A DNA stretch of 64,000 nucleotides from Proteinivorax hydrogeniformans (GTDB taxonomy: Bacteria; Bacillota; Proteinivoracia; Proteinivoracales; Proteinivoracaceae). The stretch's first letter is position 1. Each line of letters begins with the position of its first letter. Made by a program: the position numbers and the translations under genes. The notes under the pieces were generated by a model. That model was not told the origin of the DNA and searched no databases. It saw only the letters and a program-made list of their open reading frames with translations. Where the stretch lies: positions 682,001 to 746,000 of the forward strand of contig NZ_CP159485.1 of the NCBI RefSeq assembly GCF_040515995.1, written 5' to 3'. Of this stretch, positions 1 to 8,260 are shown piece by piece.

Positions 1-539
1 TATTTTCCTTTGCAGTCGTTTTTGCAGCTGGGTTTGTTATAGACAAGATACTTCCTGGCAGCAGGCCGTATACTATAATGGAAATACCAGAGCTCCTTTT
101 CCCAAAAGGAGAGGTTATATTTAAAAAAGTGTGGTCAAAGGTAAAAAATTACTTAAAAGAAGGCGTTATTCCCATGATGGCTATTGTCGGTATTGCAGCC
201 TTCTTATATGAAAGCGGCATAATGGAGTGGATTGGCGAGGCGCTAAGTCCTTTAGTGGTAAGTTGGCTAAACCTACCTGCGGAAGCCTCTGTACCTTTGA
301 TTCTTGGCGTATTTAGGCGTGAGCTCACTGTTATTCCTTTAATGGAGATGGATTTAACTAACCTGCAGCTCTTCACTGGTGCTATAGTTGGGCTATTGTA
401 TGTTCCTTGTGTAGCCATAATAGCTACTTTAGCTAGAGAGTTTAACATTAAAATGGCAGTGTTTATACTAGTACTGACTAGCTCGCTAGCCTTTTTAATA
501 GGGGGCATTGTAGCTAGAGTAGGTGGCTTGATATTTTAG
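1..539 (+). CDS. feoB: Ferrous iron transporter FeoB, C-terminal part (5' truncated by window)
   Basis: The reading frame is open from base 3, so the true start lies outside the window. The visible ~178 residues are the C-terminal half of the FeoB membrane domain. They include a first segment after a KKVW motif, a GVFRRELTV motif resembling the second Gate motif of FeoB, and LLYVPCVA, typical of FeoB helices that carry the conserved Cys. About four membrane segments are visible. FeoB imports Fe2+ across the cytoplasmic membrane, with an N-terminal G domain that is not visible here. An internal ATG at 78 is not the real start. A possible 20-codon ORF follows after 10 bases. Confidence 0.88.
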   Translation, partial: FSFAVVFAAGFVIDKILPGSRPYTIMEIPELLFPKGEVIFKKVWSKVKNYLKEGVIPMMAIVGIAAFLYESGIMEWIGEALSPLVVSWLNLPAEASVPLILGVFRRELTVIPLMEMDLTNLQLFTGAIVGLLYVPCVAIIATLAREFNIKMAVFILVLTSSLAFLIGGIVARVGGLIF

Positions 540-549
540 GTAGGAGAAA

Positions 550-612
550 ATGGCATCTTTTGTATTGACGCTTACTATGGTATGTGTTATTATTTTTACA
601 GATAAAAATTAA
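550..612 (+). CDS. Possible 20-aa hydrophobic peptide after feoB
   Basis: A short ORF with a TAGGAGAA ribosome-binding site seven bases before its ATG follows feoB directly. It would encode one hydrophobic stretch ending in a charged TDKN tail. FeoB genes are often followed by small FeoB-associated membrane proteins, but this one lacks their cysteine motif and is shorter. It may be a degenerate or spurious ORF. Confidence 0.25.
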   Translation: MASFVLTLTMVCVIIFTDKN

Positions 613-614
613 AT

Positions 615-770
615 AACTTGTTAGGAGAGGCTCCTAAATGAACATAGGCTATTGCCCAAAAATGTCGAGAGACGCCAATGGGTATAACAGGCACGGCCGG
701 AGTAAGGCCTGCTTAAGATAGCTGATTCTTAGAATCTACGTCATTTAGTGCTAAAACCCAGACGAGGAGT
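615..770 (+). promoter_or_regulatory. M-box (ykoK) magnesium riboswitch
   Basis: The sequence carries the M-box conserved elements in order: GTTAGGAGAGGCTCCTA, then GGCTATTGCCCAAAAATGTCG, AGACGCCAATGGGTATAACAGG, AAGGCCTGCT and CTACGTCATTTAGTGCTAAA. M-box RNAs fold around several Mg2+ ions and terminate transcription when Mg2+ is plentiful. The riboswitch sits 220 bases before mgtE and is followed by an intrinsic terminator, so low Mg2+ should allow mgtE transcription. Confidence 0.95.
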
Positions 771-846
771 TTATAGACAAATTTATAAAGAATACTTTTC
801 TTTATGATTGGGACTATTATGATGCCCATTATTATTTGTGTGCTTA

Positions 847-872
847 AACGACTCTTCGTGAGTCGTTTTTTA
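847..872 (+). terminator. Riboswitch-controlled intrinsic terminator before mgtE
   Basis: A perfect 8-bp stem (AACGACTC with GAGTCGTT, five-base loop) is followed by a T run. It is the expected expression platform of the upstream M-box. Confidence 0.9.
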
Positions 873-904
873 TTTACATAATTATGTAAAGGAGGTGAGT
901 CCAT

Positions 905-1054
905 ATGGAGGTTGACAGTGTTCCGCGATGGTATGGCGAATGTATAAAAAGATCTGGATTGATAAAAAATAAAATGAAATCGGAGGGATTATCATGGAAA
1001 AGTTCAAAAAAACCATTTGGACTCATCTTGAGAAAAGAGAAATGGACTCTTTAA
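905..1054 (+). CDS. Possible 49-aa leader ORF overlapping the mgtE start
   Basis: After the M-box terminator an ATG at 905 follows a near-perfect AAAGGAGGTGAG site at optimal distance. The frame stays open for 49 codons and ends at 1054, 61 bases inside mgtE in another frame. The protein resembles nothing I recognise. Its ribosome-binding site is stronger than that of mgtE (GGAGGG before 994), so translation of the leader could influence mgtE initiation. It could also be chance. Confidence 0.35.
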   Translation: MEVDSVPRWYGECIKRSGLIKNKMKSEGLSWKSSKKPFGLILRKEKWTL

Positions 1055-2361
1055 AAGAGCTATTAAGTAAGTCAGAAGTAATTGAGATTTTGGATGTTAT
1101 GAGGGAGTTATCGGCTGAAGAACAAGTAATTGTATATAGATTACTATCAAAGAACAAGGCTTTGTTAGTTTTTGAGCAGTTAGATGTTAGCTTACAGCAA
1201 AAACTATTATCTTCCTTTACAGAGGAAAAAGTTATAGAATTGATTTCAGAGCTTGCTCCAGATGATAGAGTACGGCTATTAGATGAGCTGCCTGCCAAAG
1301 TAACTAAAAGACTAGTTCGTTCATTATCACCGGAAGAAAGAGAAGAAACAGCTCTATTAATGGGTTACGATGATGAAACTGCCGGTAGGCTGATGACAAC
1401 TGAATATGTCAGGCTTAAAAGAAGCTATACAGCCAAAGAGGCATTAGAAAAGGTAAGAACATATGCACCAGACAAGGAAACAATTTACACAATATATATT
1501 ACCGATGATAGTACAAAATTAGAGGGAGTGCTATCATTAAGAGAACTTGTAATTGCATCACCTGAAGATACTTTAGAAGATATTATGCACAAAAAGGTTA
1601 TTAAGGTATCCACCGGCACAGACCAAGAAGAAGTGGCCCGAACTTTGCAGGAGTTAGATCTAATGGCACTTCCGGTAGTTGATAAAGAAAATAGGCTAGT
1701 GGGTATAATTACTGTTGATGATGCTATGGATATTATCGACGAGGAAACCACAGAGGATATCTTTGACAAGGCAGGCTTAAGAGATTTAAATGATAGAGAG
1801 TCTGATCGTAGTGAAAGGTTAGTTAATGGCTCGCTTATTCAGATTTGGAAAGCTCGGCTGCCATTTTTAGTAATAACTATGATAGGTGGATTGCTAGCAG
1901 GTGCTGTTATCGATGCCTTTGAGGAAGCGTTAGAGGCAGTTGCAGCTGTAGCGATATTTATACCAGTTATTATGGATATGGGTGGTAATGCAGGAACACA
2001 ATCTTCAACTATTTTCGCCCGAGGTCTGATTTTAGGACATATCAATACGAAAAAGTTTATGAATCACTTGGGAAAAGAAGTTATAGTAGGATTAAGTATG
2101 GGTGCGATAGTGGGTGTTGCCACTGGAATTATTGCCTCTGTTTGGCAAGGGATACCGGAACTGGGAATGGCAGTAGGTTTAGCTCTAGGCCTTACAATGA
2201 CTTTGGCTACTACTTTAGGATTTTTTATCCCTTACACACTATTTAAGCTAGGAATTGATCAAGCAGCAGGATCTGACCCAATTATTACAACAATTAAAGA
2301 TATTTCAGGTCTGCTAATATACTTTGTACTAGTTTCGCAATTTTTAGGATACCTTTTATAA
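994..2361 (+). CDS. mgtE: Magnesium transporter MgtE
   Basis: At 455 aa it has normal family length. Residues about 1-125 form the helical MgtE_N domain, about 130-260 two CBS domains that sense intracellular Mg2+ and gate the channel, and about 285-455 five membrane helices. The pore signature MGGNAGTQSSTIFARGL lies near residues 328-344 and is intact. MgtE imports Mg2+ as a homodimer in the cytoplasmic membrane. The ATG follows GGAGGG. Control by the upstream M-box riboswitch fits this job. A terminator follows, so the gene is monocistronic. Confidence 0.96.
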   Translation: MEKFKKTIWTHLEKREMDSLKELLSKSEVIEILDVMRELSAEEQVIVYRLLSKNKALLVFEQLDVSLQQKLLSSFTEEKVIELISELAPDDRVRLLDELPAKVTKRLVRSLSPEEREETALLMGYDDETAGRLMTTEYVRLKRSYTAKEALEKVRTYAPDKETIYTIYITDDSTKLEGVLSLRELVIASPEDTLEDIMHKKVIKVSTGTDQEEVARTLQELDLMALPVVDKENRLVGIITVDDAMDIIDEETTEDIFDKAGLRDLNDRESDRSERLVNGSLIQIWKARLPFLVITMIGGLLAGAVIDAFEEALEAVAAVAIFIPVIMDMGGNAGTQSSTIFARGLILGHINTKKFMNHLGKEVIVGLSMGAIVGVATGIIASVWQGIPELGMAVGLALGLTMTLATTLGFFIPYTLFKLGIDQAAGSDPIITTIKDISGLLIYFVLVSQFLGYLL

Positions 2362-2414
2362 ATATAAAAATGTAATTATAAGATAGGCTGAGATATATCT
2401 AGCCAAAAATAAAA

Positions 2415-2460
2415 AAACTGTTCCGAACATCGATTTTTGATGGTTGGAACAGTTTTTTAT
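2415..2460 (+). terminator. Intrinsic terminator of mgtE
   Basis: A ten-base stem, AAACTGTTCC with GGAACAGTTT, has further partial pairing inside the loop and is followed by a T run. The A run on the left also lets it work for the converging minus-strand operon. Confidence 0.88.
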
Positions 2461-2567
2461 TATTAGTGGTTGACCTCAGTGTCAACCATCCTATTTGATT
2501 AACTGAAATGGTAATAGGCAGTATAGAAAAGGCAGAACCAATATAAAGGCATTGCCCACTTGAAAGA

Positions 2568-3041
2568 TTACTTTATGATTCTTAAACTATGTTGAAGCCC
2601 CTTGATCTTAAGAACTTTATCAATATCCTCTTTATCGTTTGTAATAATAACGCAGTCTTTTTCATGGGATGTGTTAATAAGCCACTCTTTTCCTTCTTTT
2701 AAAAAGGATAAATCCTCAGGCAAATAAGGCTGTAACCATTTATAAAGTGAGTCAGAAGATTGTGTAAGTATATCTAAAGCATCGCTTTCGGTTCTATAAT
2801 AATAAACTGTTGCTGCTGGCTCTTCACTATAAACAGTTGTTCCTGGCCACCTTGATTGATCTTTTATTTTAATATGAAAAGGTTTTAGTTCTTCTAAAAC
2901 GATGTTTATACTAGGATTTTTGCTCATACCTTTTCTTACAACTAAAAGGAAGGTATCGCAAACCTTAAATGACACTTTTAACAATTCCTTATACACAAGA
3001 CCTGTAGGATTTTTGATTTCTATTACTACTATGTGTACCAC
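2568..3041 (-). CDS. Hypothetical protein, 157 aa
   Basis: I do not recognise this protein. It has no signal peptide or membrane segment, has mixed charge, and its C-terminal third reads like a small alpha/beta fold (VIITNDKEDIDKVLKIKG). It lies 49 bases downstream of the epimerase gene on the same strand and probably shares its transcript. The first in-frame start is GTG at 3041, but the only good Shine-Dalgarno (GAGGTGG) overlaps that codon and is placed instead five bases before an in-frame ATA. The true start is therefore uncertain. Confidence 0.6.
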   Translation of the reverse strand: MVHIVVIEIKNPTGLVYKELLKVSFKVCDTFLLVVRKGMSKNPSINIVLEELKPFHIKIKDQSRWPGTTVYSEEPAATVYYYRTESDALDILTQSSDSLYKWLQPYLPEDLSFLKEGKEWLINTSHEKDCVIITNDKEDIDKVLKIKGLQHSLRIIK

Positions 3042-3090
3042 CTCATTTCATCTATATATAACTTACCTCGTAGAGCTAGCTCGACTCCAA

Positions 3091-3864
3091 TTAAATATAA
3101 TTTTTTAACTGCGCTAAATTTTCCTTTGCGCTTTCTAAGCCCTCTAGATCTTCAAAAATCAGAATCCCATCAAACTTAAGCTGTTTGAGGGTGGTAAAAA
3201 AATTAGCAAAGTTAATGTTACCTTTACTTAGTGCTAGATGTTGATCTGCAAGCCCATTGTTATCATGTATATGTAGATATTTAAGCTTGTCATTATAGGA
3301 ATTAAGCCAGTTTACCACGTCACTTTTGCCTAGCGCATGGGCATGACCAGTATCTAAGCATGGAGATAAAAACTTTGAATTCACTTTGCTAATAATATTC
3401 TGTATTTGCGAAGGGTTAGGGTCATGGACATTTTCAATTACAACAGTAATACCAGCTTCTTCAAAACTTCTTATCATATCATTCCAAAAGCAAATCCATT
3501 GTTTTTCAAAAAAACAATTATATCCTTTGTAGTAGCCAGTAGTAGTATAATCAGAGTGCACAACCATAAACTTAGCACCTAACTTTATGGCTATATTTAG
3601 AGCTTGAAGAAACCTCCTTTTAGTAGACTGTTGAATCATAGAGTCAAAGCTACTGGGTTTTAAATCGATATATGGCCCATGTAAAGTTATAATCCCTTTG
3701 TAATCATGTAAAATAGCCTTATATTGTTTGATAATATTTTCATGGTTTTCATCTAAATTAGTTGGCAATATAAAGTCTTGAATTTCAAGACAAGTATATG
3801 TATTTTTGTAGAACTGTGGGTTTTGCTTAAGTTTTTCCAAATAAACATTAGCACCAATTATCAT
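3091..3864 (-). CDS. Sugar phosphate isomerase/epimerase (AP endonuclease 2-like TIM barrel)
   Basis: The 257-aa protein has the metal-binding pattern of the xylose-isomerase-like TIM barrel family: His in LHGPYID near residue 62, HSDY near 103, VIENVHDP, CLDTGHAHA, LHIHDNNG with a following D.H, and a terminal FED. Members bind two or three divalent metals and act as isomerases, epimerases or endonuclease IV; the substrate cannot be read from sequence. The absence of the full endonuclease IV motif set favours a sugar enzyme. The ATG follows GGGAGAG. It is the first gene of a probable two-gene minus-strand operon. Confidence 0.8.
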   Translation of the reverse strand: MIIGANVYLEKLKQNPQFYKNTYTCLEIQDFILPTNLDENHENIIKQYKAILHDYKGIITLHGPYIDLKPSSFDSMIQQSTKRRFLQALNIAIKLGAKFMVVHSDYTTTGYYKGYNCFFEKQWICFWNDMIRSFEEAGITVVIENVHDPNPSQIQNIISKVNSKFLSPCLDTGHAHALGKSDVVNWLNSYNDKLKYLHIHDNNGLADQHLALSKGNINFANFFTTLKQLKFDGILIFEDLEGLESAKENLAQLKNYI

Positions 3865-4157
3865 ATCTGCTCTCCCATTTTTGAATTAAGGTTAGCACGG
3901 GCCTTTCTAGAAGTCAATGCTTTTAATAGATATTCACTTAGATGTTGAGTAAGAGGTTAAACTATAATAATATATAATAAAGTCTAAAGTGAAGTTTAAT
4001 AGATAGTTGTGTTATAACTTAATTTAGAGGAAGTAGCTATAAAAATAAGATTCTTCGCCAAAGGCTCAACAATGACACAGTAAAGGCCAAACTTTTATAT
4101 CAGTAAGGTGTGGTGAAGTTTGCAATCATCTATAAAGCTTAAAAAGGAGGTATTAAT
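3865..4157. other. Intergenic region, 293 bp
   Basis: This separates two divergent genes. It is AT-rich with many TATAAT-like words near 3960-3980. I looked for a cobalamin riboswitch before the BtuF-like gene and found no B12 box. No other conserved RNA was recognised. Confidence 0.5.
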
Positions 4158-4967
4158 TTGAATACGAGAGTAGTTTCGCTAGTGCCATCTGCTACGGAAT
4201 CAATGTATTATTTAGGTTTGGAAGATTTTTTAGTTGGAGTTACTACTCACTGCAATTACCCAGAAGCAGCTAAAAAAAATAAAAAGGTAGGGAGTTTTGC
4301 TCAGCCTGATATTGCCAAGGTGCTTTCTGCAAACCCCGACATAGTGCTAGCTAGTTCTAATCTACATAAAAAAGTTGCAACCGACCTAAGTGATAACGGA
4401 ATAAGAGTTATTAACTCTACTCCTAGTACAATTAATGAAATACTTGCCTTTTTAGAAACCTTGGTTGAGGCTTGCTTAGGAGGAGAAGGTAACGATTCAA
4501 TTAAAAACCTTAGGTCACACGTGGAAAACGTGACGCAAGAAAACAAAAGAAGAAAAATCAGGACCCTTCGTTTAATGTTTAAAGGAGTAAACGCTATTTT
4601 TATCCCTACAGCTGGGTCTTATCAGTATGATGCCTTAAAGATTTTAGGAGCAAAGCAGTTAGAAAATAATAATGAAAGTTTTTACTTACAAGTTAGCTTA
4701 GATGACATAAAAAGATTTGATCCAGAAGTAATATTGCTTTGTAATATGGATAGCGAGGAGGAAAAAGCATATCCCCGCTGCTATAATTGCAGCTTAGAGG
4801 GAACAACCTGCCACAAAACTGCCTGTGATCAGGTGAATGAAAAATTAAGCAAAGTTACAGCAGTAAAAGAAGGTAAGGTTTATCCGCTATCATGTTCTGC
4901 GCTATGCCGGCCAGGGCCAAGACTGATAAATAGTTTAAAGCTTATGTCAAATCAAATCCATAAATAA
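4158..4967 (+). CDS. Cytoplasmic BtuF/FhuD-like substrate-binding protein with Cys cluster
   Basis: This 269-aa protein has the class III periplasmic-binding fold: it starts RVVSLVPSATESMYYLG, followed by LVGVTTHCNYP and NPDIVLAS, all BtuF-like. It begins directly at the mature domain, with no signal peptide or lipobox, so it should stay in the cytoplasm. Around residues 206-222 it has a four-Cys stretch (CYNCSLEGTTCHKTAC) near the usual ligand-closing loop, which could bind metal or be a corrinoid-handling site. The TTG start follows AAAAAGGAGG. It lies just before the cobalamin regulon, which suggests a corrinoid- or heme-related role; this is inference. Confidence 0.75.
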   Translation: MNTRVVSLVPSATESMYYLGLEDFLVGVTTHCNYPEAAKKNKKVGSFAQPDIAKVLSANPDIVLASSNLHKKVATDLSDNGIRVINSTPSTINEILAFLETLVEACLGGEGNDSIKNLRSHVENVTQENKRRKIRTLRLMFKGVNAIFIPTAGSYQYDALKILGAKQLENNNESFYLQVSLDDIKRFDPEVILLCNMDSEEEKAYPRCYNCSLEGTTCHKTACDQVNEKLSKVTAVKEGKVYPLSCSALCRPGPRLINSLKLMSNQIHK

Positions 4968-5002
4968 ATATGTATTGACAATTTATTTTTTTTAAAATAT
5001 AC

Positions 5003-5195
5003 TTAAGGTGTTAAAAATTAAATAAATTTTAGGGTGTATTTTTAACAATAAAAATACTTAAAAGGGAAAGAGGTTAGAGTCCTCTACAGCCCCCGCTACT
5101 GTGTTCAGGGATGAAATCTTCCGTTACCACTGGTTTAACTGGGAAGGGGAAGAAAGTAAGTCGATCTGAGAGTCAGGAGACCTGCCTTAAAATTG
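5003..5195 (+). promoter_or_regulatory. Cobalamin (adenosylcobalamin) riboswitch 1
   Basis: The region shows the conserved B12 riboswitch order: an AAGGTGTT-type start, AAAAGGGAA, GCCCCCGCTACTG, TTACCACTGG and the B12 box AGTCAGGAGACCTGCC at 5171-5186. It lies upstream of cbiA with a terminator between them, so cobalamin should shut down the cbiA-cblT-cblS transcript. Confidence 0.95.
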
Positions 5196-5242
5196 AGTTA
5201 CCATAGCTTCGGAGGGAAGTGTGTGCGTTTTTTTAATGCATT

Positions 5243-5272
5243 AAAACACATAGATCTCTATGTGTTTTTTTT
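5243..5272 (+). terminator. Expression-platform terminator of B12 riboswitch 1
   Basis: A 12-bp stem (AAAACACATAGA pairing with TCTATGTGTTTT, two-base gap) is followed by a run of eight T. It lies 37 bases before the cbiA start codon. Confidence 0.9.
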
Positions 5273-5308
5273 AATTTGCTATAAAAAATCTCCAAAGGAG
5301 GTCAGAGT

Positions 5309-6682
5309 TTGAAAAAACTACTTATATCTGGCACATCTAGTGGTGTTGGGAAAACCACAATTAGCCTTGGTGTTATGGCTGCCTTAACAAAAAGAGGTTT
5401 GAAAGTAGCCCCATTTAAGGTGGGGCCAGACTACATCGACCCTACTTTCCATAATCTTGCTACTAATAACTTTTCTCATAACTTAGATAGCTGGATGATG
5501 GATGAAAATATCTTAACCTACCTATTTTATAAAAACATGAAAGACAAAGACATAAGCGTAATAGAAGGTGTTATGGGCCTTTATGATGGAGCCGGTGGTG
5601 GTACAGAACAGGGGAGCACGGCACATGTAGCAAAGACCCTAAAAGTCCCCACTATACTAGTTTTAGATGGGCAAGCAATGTCAACTAGTGCTGCTGCTAT
5701 AGTTTTGGGATATAAACTCTATGATAAAGAGGTGGACTTAAAGGGTGTTATAGTAAACAAAGTTTCAGGCAAGGCTCATTATAAGATGATCAAGAAAGCT
5801 ATAGAAGAAAAAGCTAAAGTGCCATGCTTAGGGTACTTACCCTCCTTTGAAAACGTTTCGCTAAAAAGTAGACATTTGGGCTTGGTTCCAGCAGAAGAAA
5901 CAGAAAAAATAGAAGAAAAAATAGCTAAAGTTACTGACTTGATAGAAGAATACATAGATCTAGAGGCATTAGAAAAAATAGCAGAAGTAAAAGATGAGCT
6001 AAGTTACGCTAAAAACCCAATTTTAGATTATAAAGGTATAGCCGAAGGTCTCACTATAGGAGTAGCAAAGGATAAAGCTTTTAGCTTTTACTATCAAGAC
6101 AACTTAAATCTTTTACAAGAATTAGGGGCAAAACTTGTTTATTTTAGTCCACTTAATGATAATAAGATACCTGAAAATGTTGATGGTTTATACTTTGGTG
6201 GAGGTTTTCCCGAAGTTTTTGCAGCTAAGCTAAAAGCAAATGTCCAATTTAAACAGTCTTTAAAGTCAGCACTACAGGCTGGAACTCCTACATATGCAGA
6301 ATGTGGAGGGTTAATGTATTTAACAGAAGGAATTGAAGATTTGCAAGGAAACTTTCATGAGATGGTAGGCTTTTTTAATACAAAGTCTAAAATGACCAAA
6401 AGCCTTCAAAGATTTGGTTATGTAGATGTTGAGGTTAGCACTAAGCCTAACTTAGTTATAAAGGGACATGAATTTCATCGCTCACTTATCGAAGATAGGG
6501 AGGGGTTAAACTATTTTTATAACGTGGTTAAAAGTAAAGGAGGAGATTGTAAAAGCTGGCGGTGTGGCCTAGTACGGAAAAATACATTAGCTGGATACAC
6601 ACATTTACATTTTTATAGCAACCTTGCTTTTTTAAAGTTCTTGTTAGAGCGGGTAAATTCAATAAAAGGAGAGAAAGTGTAA
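5309..6682 (+). CDS. cbiA: Cobyrinate a,c-diamide synthase
   Basis: The 457-aa protein is of family length. It has an ATP-binding P-loop, GTSSGVGKTT, near residues 8-17, and VGPDYIDPTFH typical of CbiA. The C-terminal glutamine amidotransferase-like domain has YAECGGLMYL (catalytic Cys about 331) and GHEFHRS (catalytic His about 389). CbiA amidates the a and c side chains of cobyrinate with glutamine and ATP in the cytoplasm. The TTG start follows AAAGGAGGTC. The stop is followed by cblT after one base. It is regulated by the upstream B12 riboswitch. Confidence 0.95.
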   Translation: MKKLLISGTSSGVGKTTISLGVMAALTKRGLKVAPFKVGPDYIDPTFHNLATNNFSHNLDSWMMDENILTYLFYKNMKDKDISVIEGVMGLYDGAGGGTEQGSTAHVAKTLKVPTILVLDGQAMSTSAAAIVLGYKLYDKEVDLKGVIVNKVSGKAHYKMIKKAIEEKAKVPCLGYLPSFENVSLKSRHLGLVPAEETEKIEEKIAKVTDLIEEYIDLEALEKIAEVKDELSYAKNPILDYKGIAEGLTIGVAKDKAFSFYYQDNLNLLQELGAKLVYFSPLNDNKIPENVDGLYFGGGFPEVFAAKLKANVQFKQSLKSALQAGTPTYAECGGLMYLTEGIEDLQGNFHEMVGFFNTKSKMTKSLQRFGYVDVEVSTKPNLVIKGHEFHRSLIEDREGLNYFYNVVKSKGGDCKSWRCGLVRKNTLAGYTHLHFYSNLAFLKFLLERVNSIKGEKV

Positions 6683-6683
6683 A

Positions 6684-7196
6684 ATGAACAACTTAGCTTT
6701 AAAGTCAAATAAAATAAAGACTGTCACTATTGCTTACAGTGCCATGCTTATAGCGTTATCATATGTAGGCTCTTTGATAAAGGTTCAAGGTAGTATAGCT
6801 TTTGACTCAATGCCGGCATTTTTTGGGGCTTTACTTTTAGGGCCAGCATGGGGCGGGGTTATTGGGTTTGTAGGCCACTTATTAACTGCAGTTACCAGTG
6901 GATTTCCGATGACTTTACCAATGCATGCTGTAATAGCGGTGCAAATGGCTTTTTTTGTATTTGCTTTTGGCTGGCTGTGCAAAAAAACAAATTATTATGT
7001 GTCCGGCTCTGTAGCTACTATCTTGAATGGGCCAGGAGCTGCGTTAGTTGCTGTTCCCTTTAGTATGCTGTTTAACCTTCCGTTATCGGGGTGGGCGCTA
7101 TTTAAAATTGTGATAATACCTTTAACCTTGGCCTCCGCTGCTAATGTGTTATTAGCTGTAATGTTATATAAAATTATAGGCAACAGGATTAAGTAG
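6684..7196 (+). CDS. cblT: ECF transporter S component, predicted alpha-ribazole importer CblT
   Basis: A 170-aa protein with five or six membrane segments and the ECF S-component hallmarks: an early A...Y motif and a PAFFGALLLGPAWGGVIGF stretch. It lies one base after cbiA and five bases before a CblS-like gene, under a B12 riboswitch. In Listeria and Geobacillus the CblT/CblS pair imports and phosphorylates alpha-ribazole for cobalamin lower-loop assembly. It would need the shared ECF ATPases and T subunit from elsewhere in the genome. The RBS lies inside cbiA. Confidence 0.82.
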   Translation: MNNLALKSNKIKTVTIAYSAMLIALSYVGSLIKVQGSIAFDSMPAFFGALLLGPAWGGVIGFVGHLLTAVTSGFPMTLPMHAVIAVQMAFFVFAFGWLCKKTNYYVSGSVATILNGPGAALVAVPFSMLFNLPLSGWALFKIVIIPLTLASAANVLLAVMLYKIIGNRIK

Positions 7197-7201
7197 AAGT
7201 C

Positions 7202-7942
7202 ATGTGGACATCGAAAAAAATTAGGGACCTAAGCTTTGTATCTATAAATGATGAAGATATGCTTGTTGTTTCTTGTGACTCAGCTGGCGGCATTGGTTCT
7301 AAAAAAGAAGATGTGGTAAAGGTGTCGCCACAAGTGCTGGGTTACTTTACTGCTAGCGTAGCGCTAATGGAGGTTTTGGCTGTGGGAGCAAAGCCTATGG
7401 TGCTTGTAAACGCTTTGTCAGTAGAAATGGATGATACCGGAGAAAAAGTGTTAAAAGGCATAAAAAATGCGGCATCACAATTAGATAACGACATTATAAT
7501 AACAGGAAGTACAGAAGAGAATTTCCCCACTGTTCAAACAGGTATAGGATTAACAGTTATCGGAGTAGTAAACAAAAACAGGTGGACCTTTCCTAAAACT
7601 TTTAAAAAAGACCTAGCTGTTGTAATGGGTAAACCGAAAGTCGGTGAAGAAGTGTTGGGCGACAGCAAGGAAGTTTTGAGTATACCAAGTTTAAAAAAAA
7701 TAGTTGCAAAACCTTTTGTTCATGAAGTTTTGCCTGTGGGATCAAAAGGAATACTACATGAGATTAAGCAGATAGCAGCTTTAAAAGATTTAAATTATGT
7801 TTTAGATGAAAACTCTTCATTGGACTTAACTAAATCAGCTGGTCCTTCAACCTGTGCCGTTATTTCTATTTCAGAAAAAGATTTATGCAAATTAAAAGAA
7901 GCTGTAGATTTACCTATAAATGTAGTTGGGAGATTTGTGTAA
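7202..7942 (+). CDS. cblS: Alpha-ribazole kinase CblS (PurM/AIR-synthase-like fold)
   Basis: The 246-aa protein resembles the PurM/ThiL/HypE superfamily in miniature. It has VVSCDSAGGIGSK near the start, then VSPQVLGYFTASVALMEVLA and IIITGSTEENFPTVQTGIG, the usual nucleotide- and metal-binding positions. CblS phosphorylates alpha-ribazole to alpha-ribazole-5'-phosphate, bypassing CobT. Its place after cblT under the same riboswitch supports this over ThiL or SelD. Its ribosome-binding site is weak, so coupling to cblT is likely. No cobT is visible in the window. Confidence 0.85.
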   Translation: MWTSKKIRDLSFVSINDEDMLVVSCDSAGGIGSKKEDVVKVSPQVLGYFTASVALMEVLAVGAKPMVLVNALSVEMDDTGEKVLKGIKNAASQLDNDIIITGSTEENFPTVQTGIGLTVIGVVNKNRWTFPKTFKKDLAVVMGKPKVGEEVLGDSKEVLSIPSLKKIVAKPFVHEVLPVGSKGILHEIKQIAALKDLNYVLDENSSLDLTKSAGPSTCAVISISEKDLCKLKEAVDLPINVVGRFV

Positions 7943-7970
7943 AAGAAATTTTTAAAAAAGAATATAAAAG

Positions 7971-8130
7971 TATAGGTGTTTAATTATCACGATTAAACTT
8001 AAAAGGGAAGCTGGGTGAAAATCCCACACGGTCCCGCCACTGTAAAGAGGAGCTATTTTCTAAATGCCACTGGGTTAACCTGGGAAGGCTAAACATAGCG
8101 TCGATTCTAAGTCAGGAGACCTGCCTATAC
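7971..8130 (+). promoter_or_regulatory. Cobalamin riboswitch 2
   Basis: The B12 riboswitch elements appear in order: AAAAGGGAAGCTGGTG-type start, GTCCCGCCACTG, ATGCCACTGG, then the B12 box AGTCAGGAGACCTGCC at 8110-8125. It follows cblS and precedes cobU, so the two cobalamin operons have independent riboswitch control. Confidence 0.95.
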
Positions 8131-8198
8131 TTATGTTTCACTACCTACGGGTTATAGGGAGGTGCGTTTTTTTATGCGCATTGCGCAAATATGTATAA

Positions 8199-8241
8199 AA
8201 ACCTCCTTTAACTTTAACTGTTAAAGGGGGTTATTCTTTTT
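8199..8241 (+). terminator. Expression-platform terminator of B12 riboswitch 2
   Basis: A 13-bp stem, AACCTCCTTTAAC with GTTAAAGGGGGTT, is followed by ATTCTTTTT. It is placed between the aptamer and cobU. Confidence 0.88.
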
Positions 8242-8260
8242 AAAATAGGAGCTGAATTGA

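Noticed and set aside
3865-4157. Cobalamin riboswitch before the BtuF-like gene
   Set aside because: No B12 box or conserved core elements were found there, although the next two cobalamin operons each have one.
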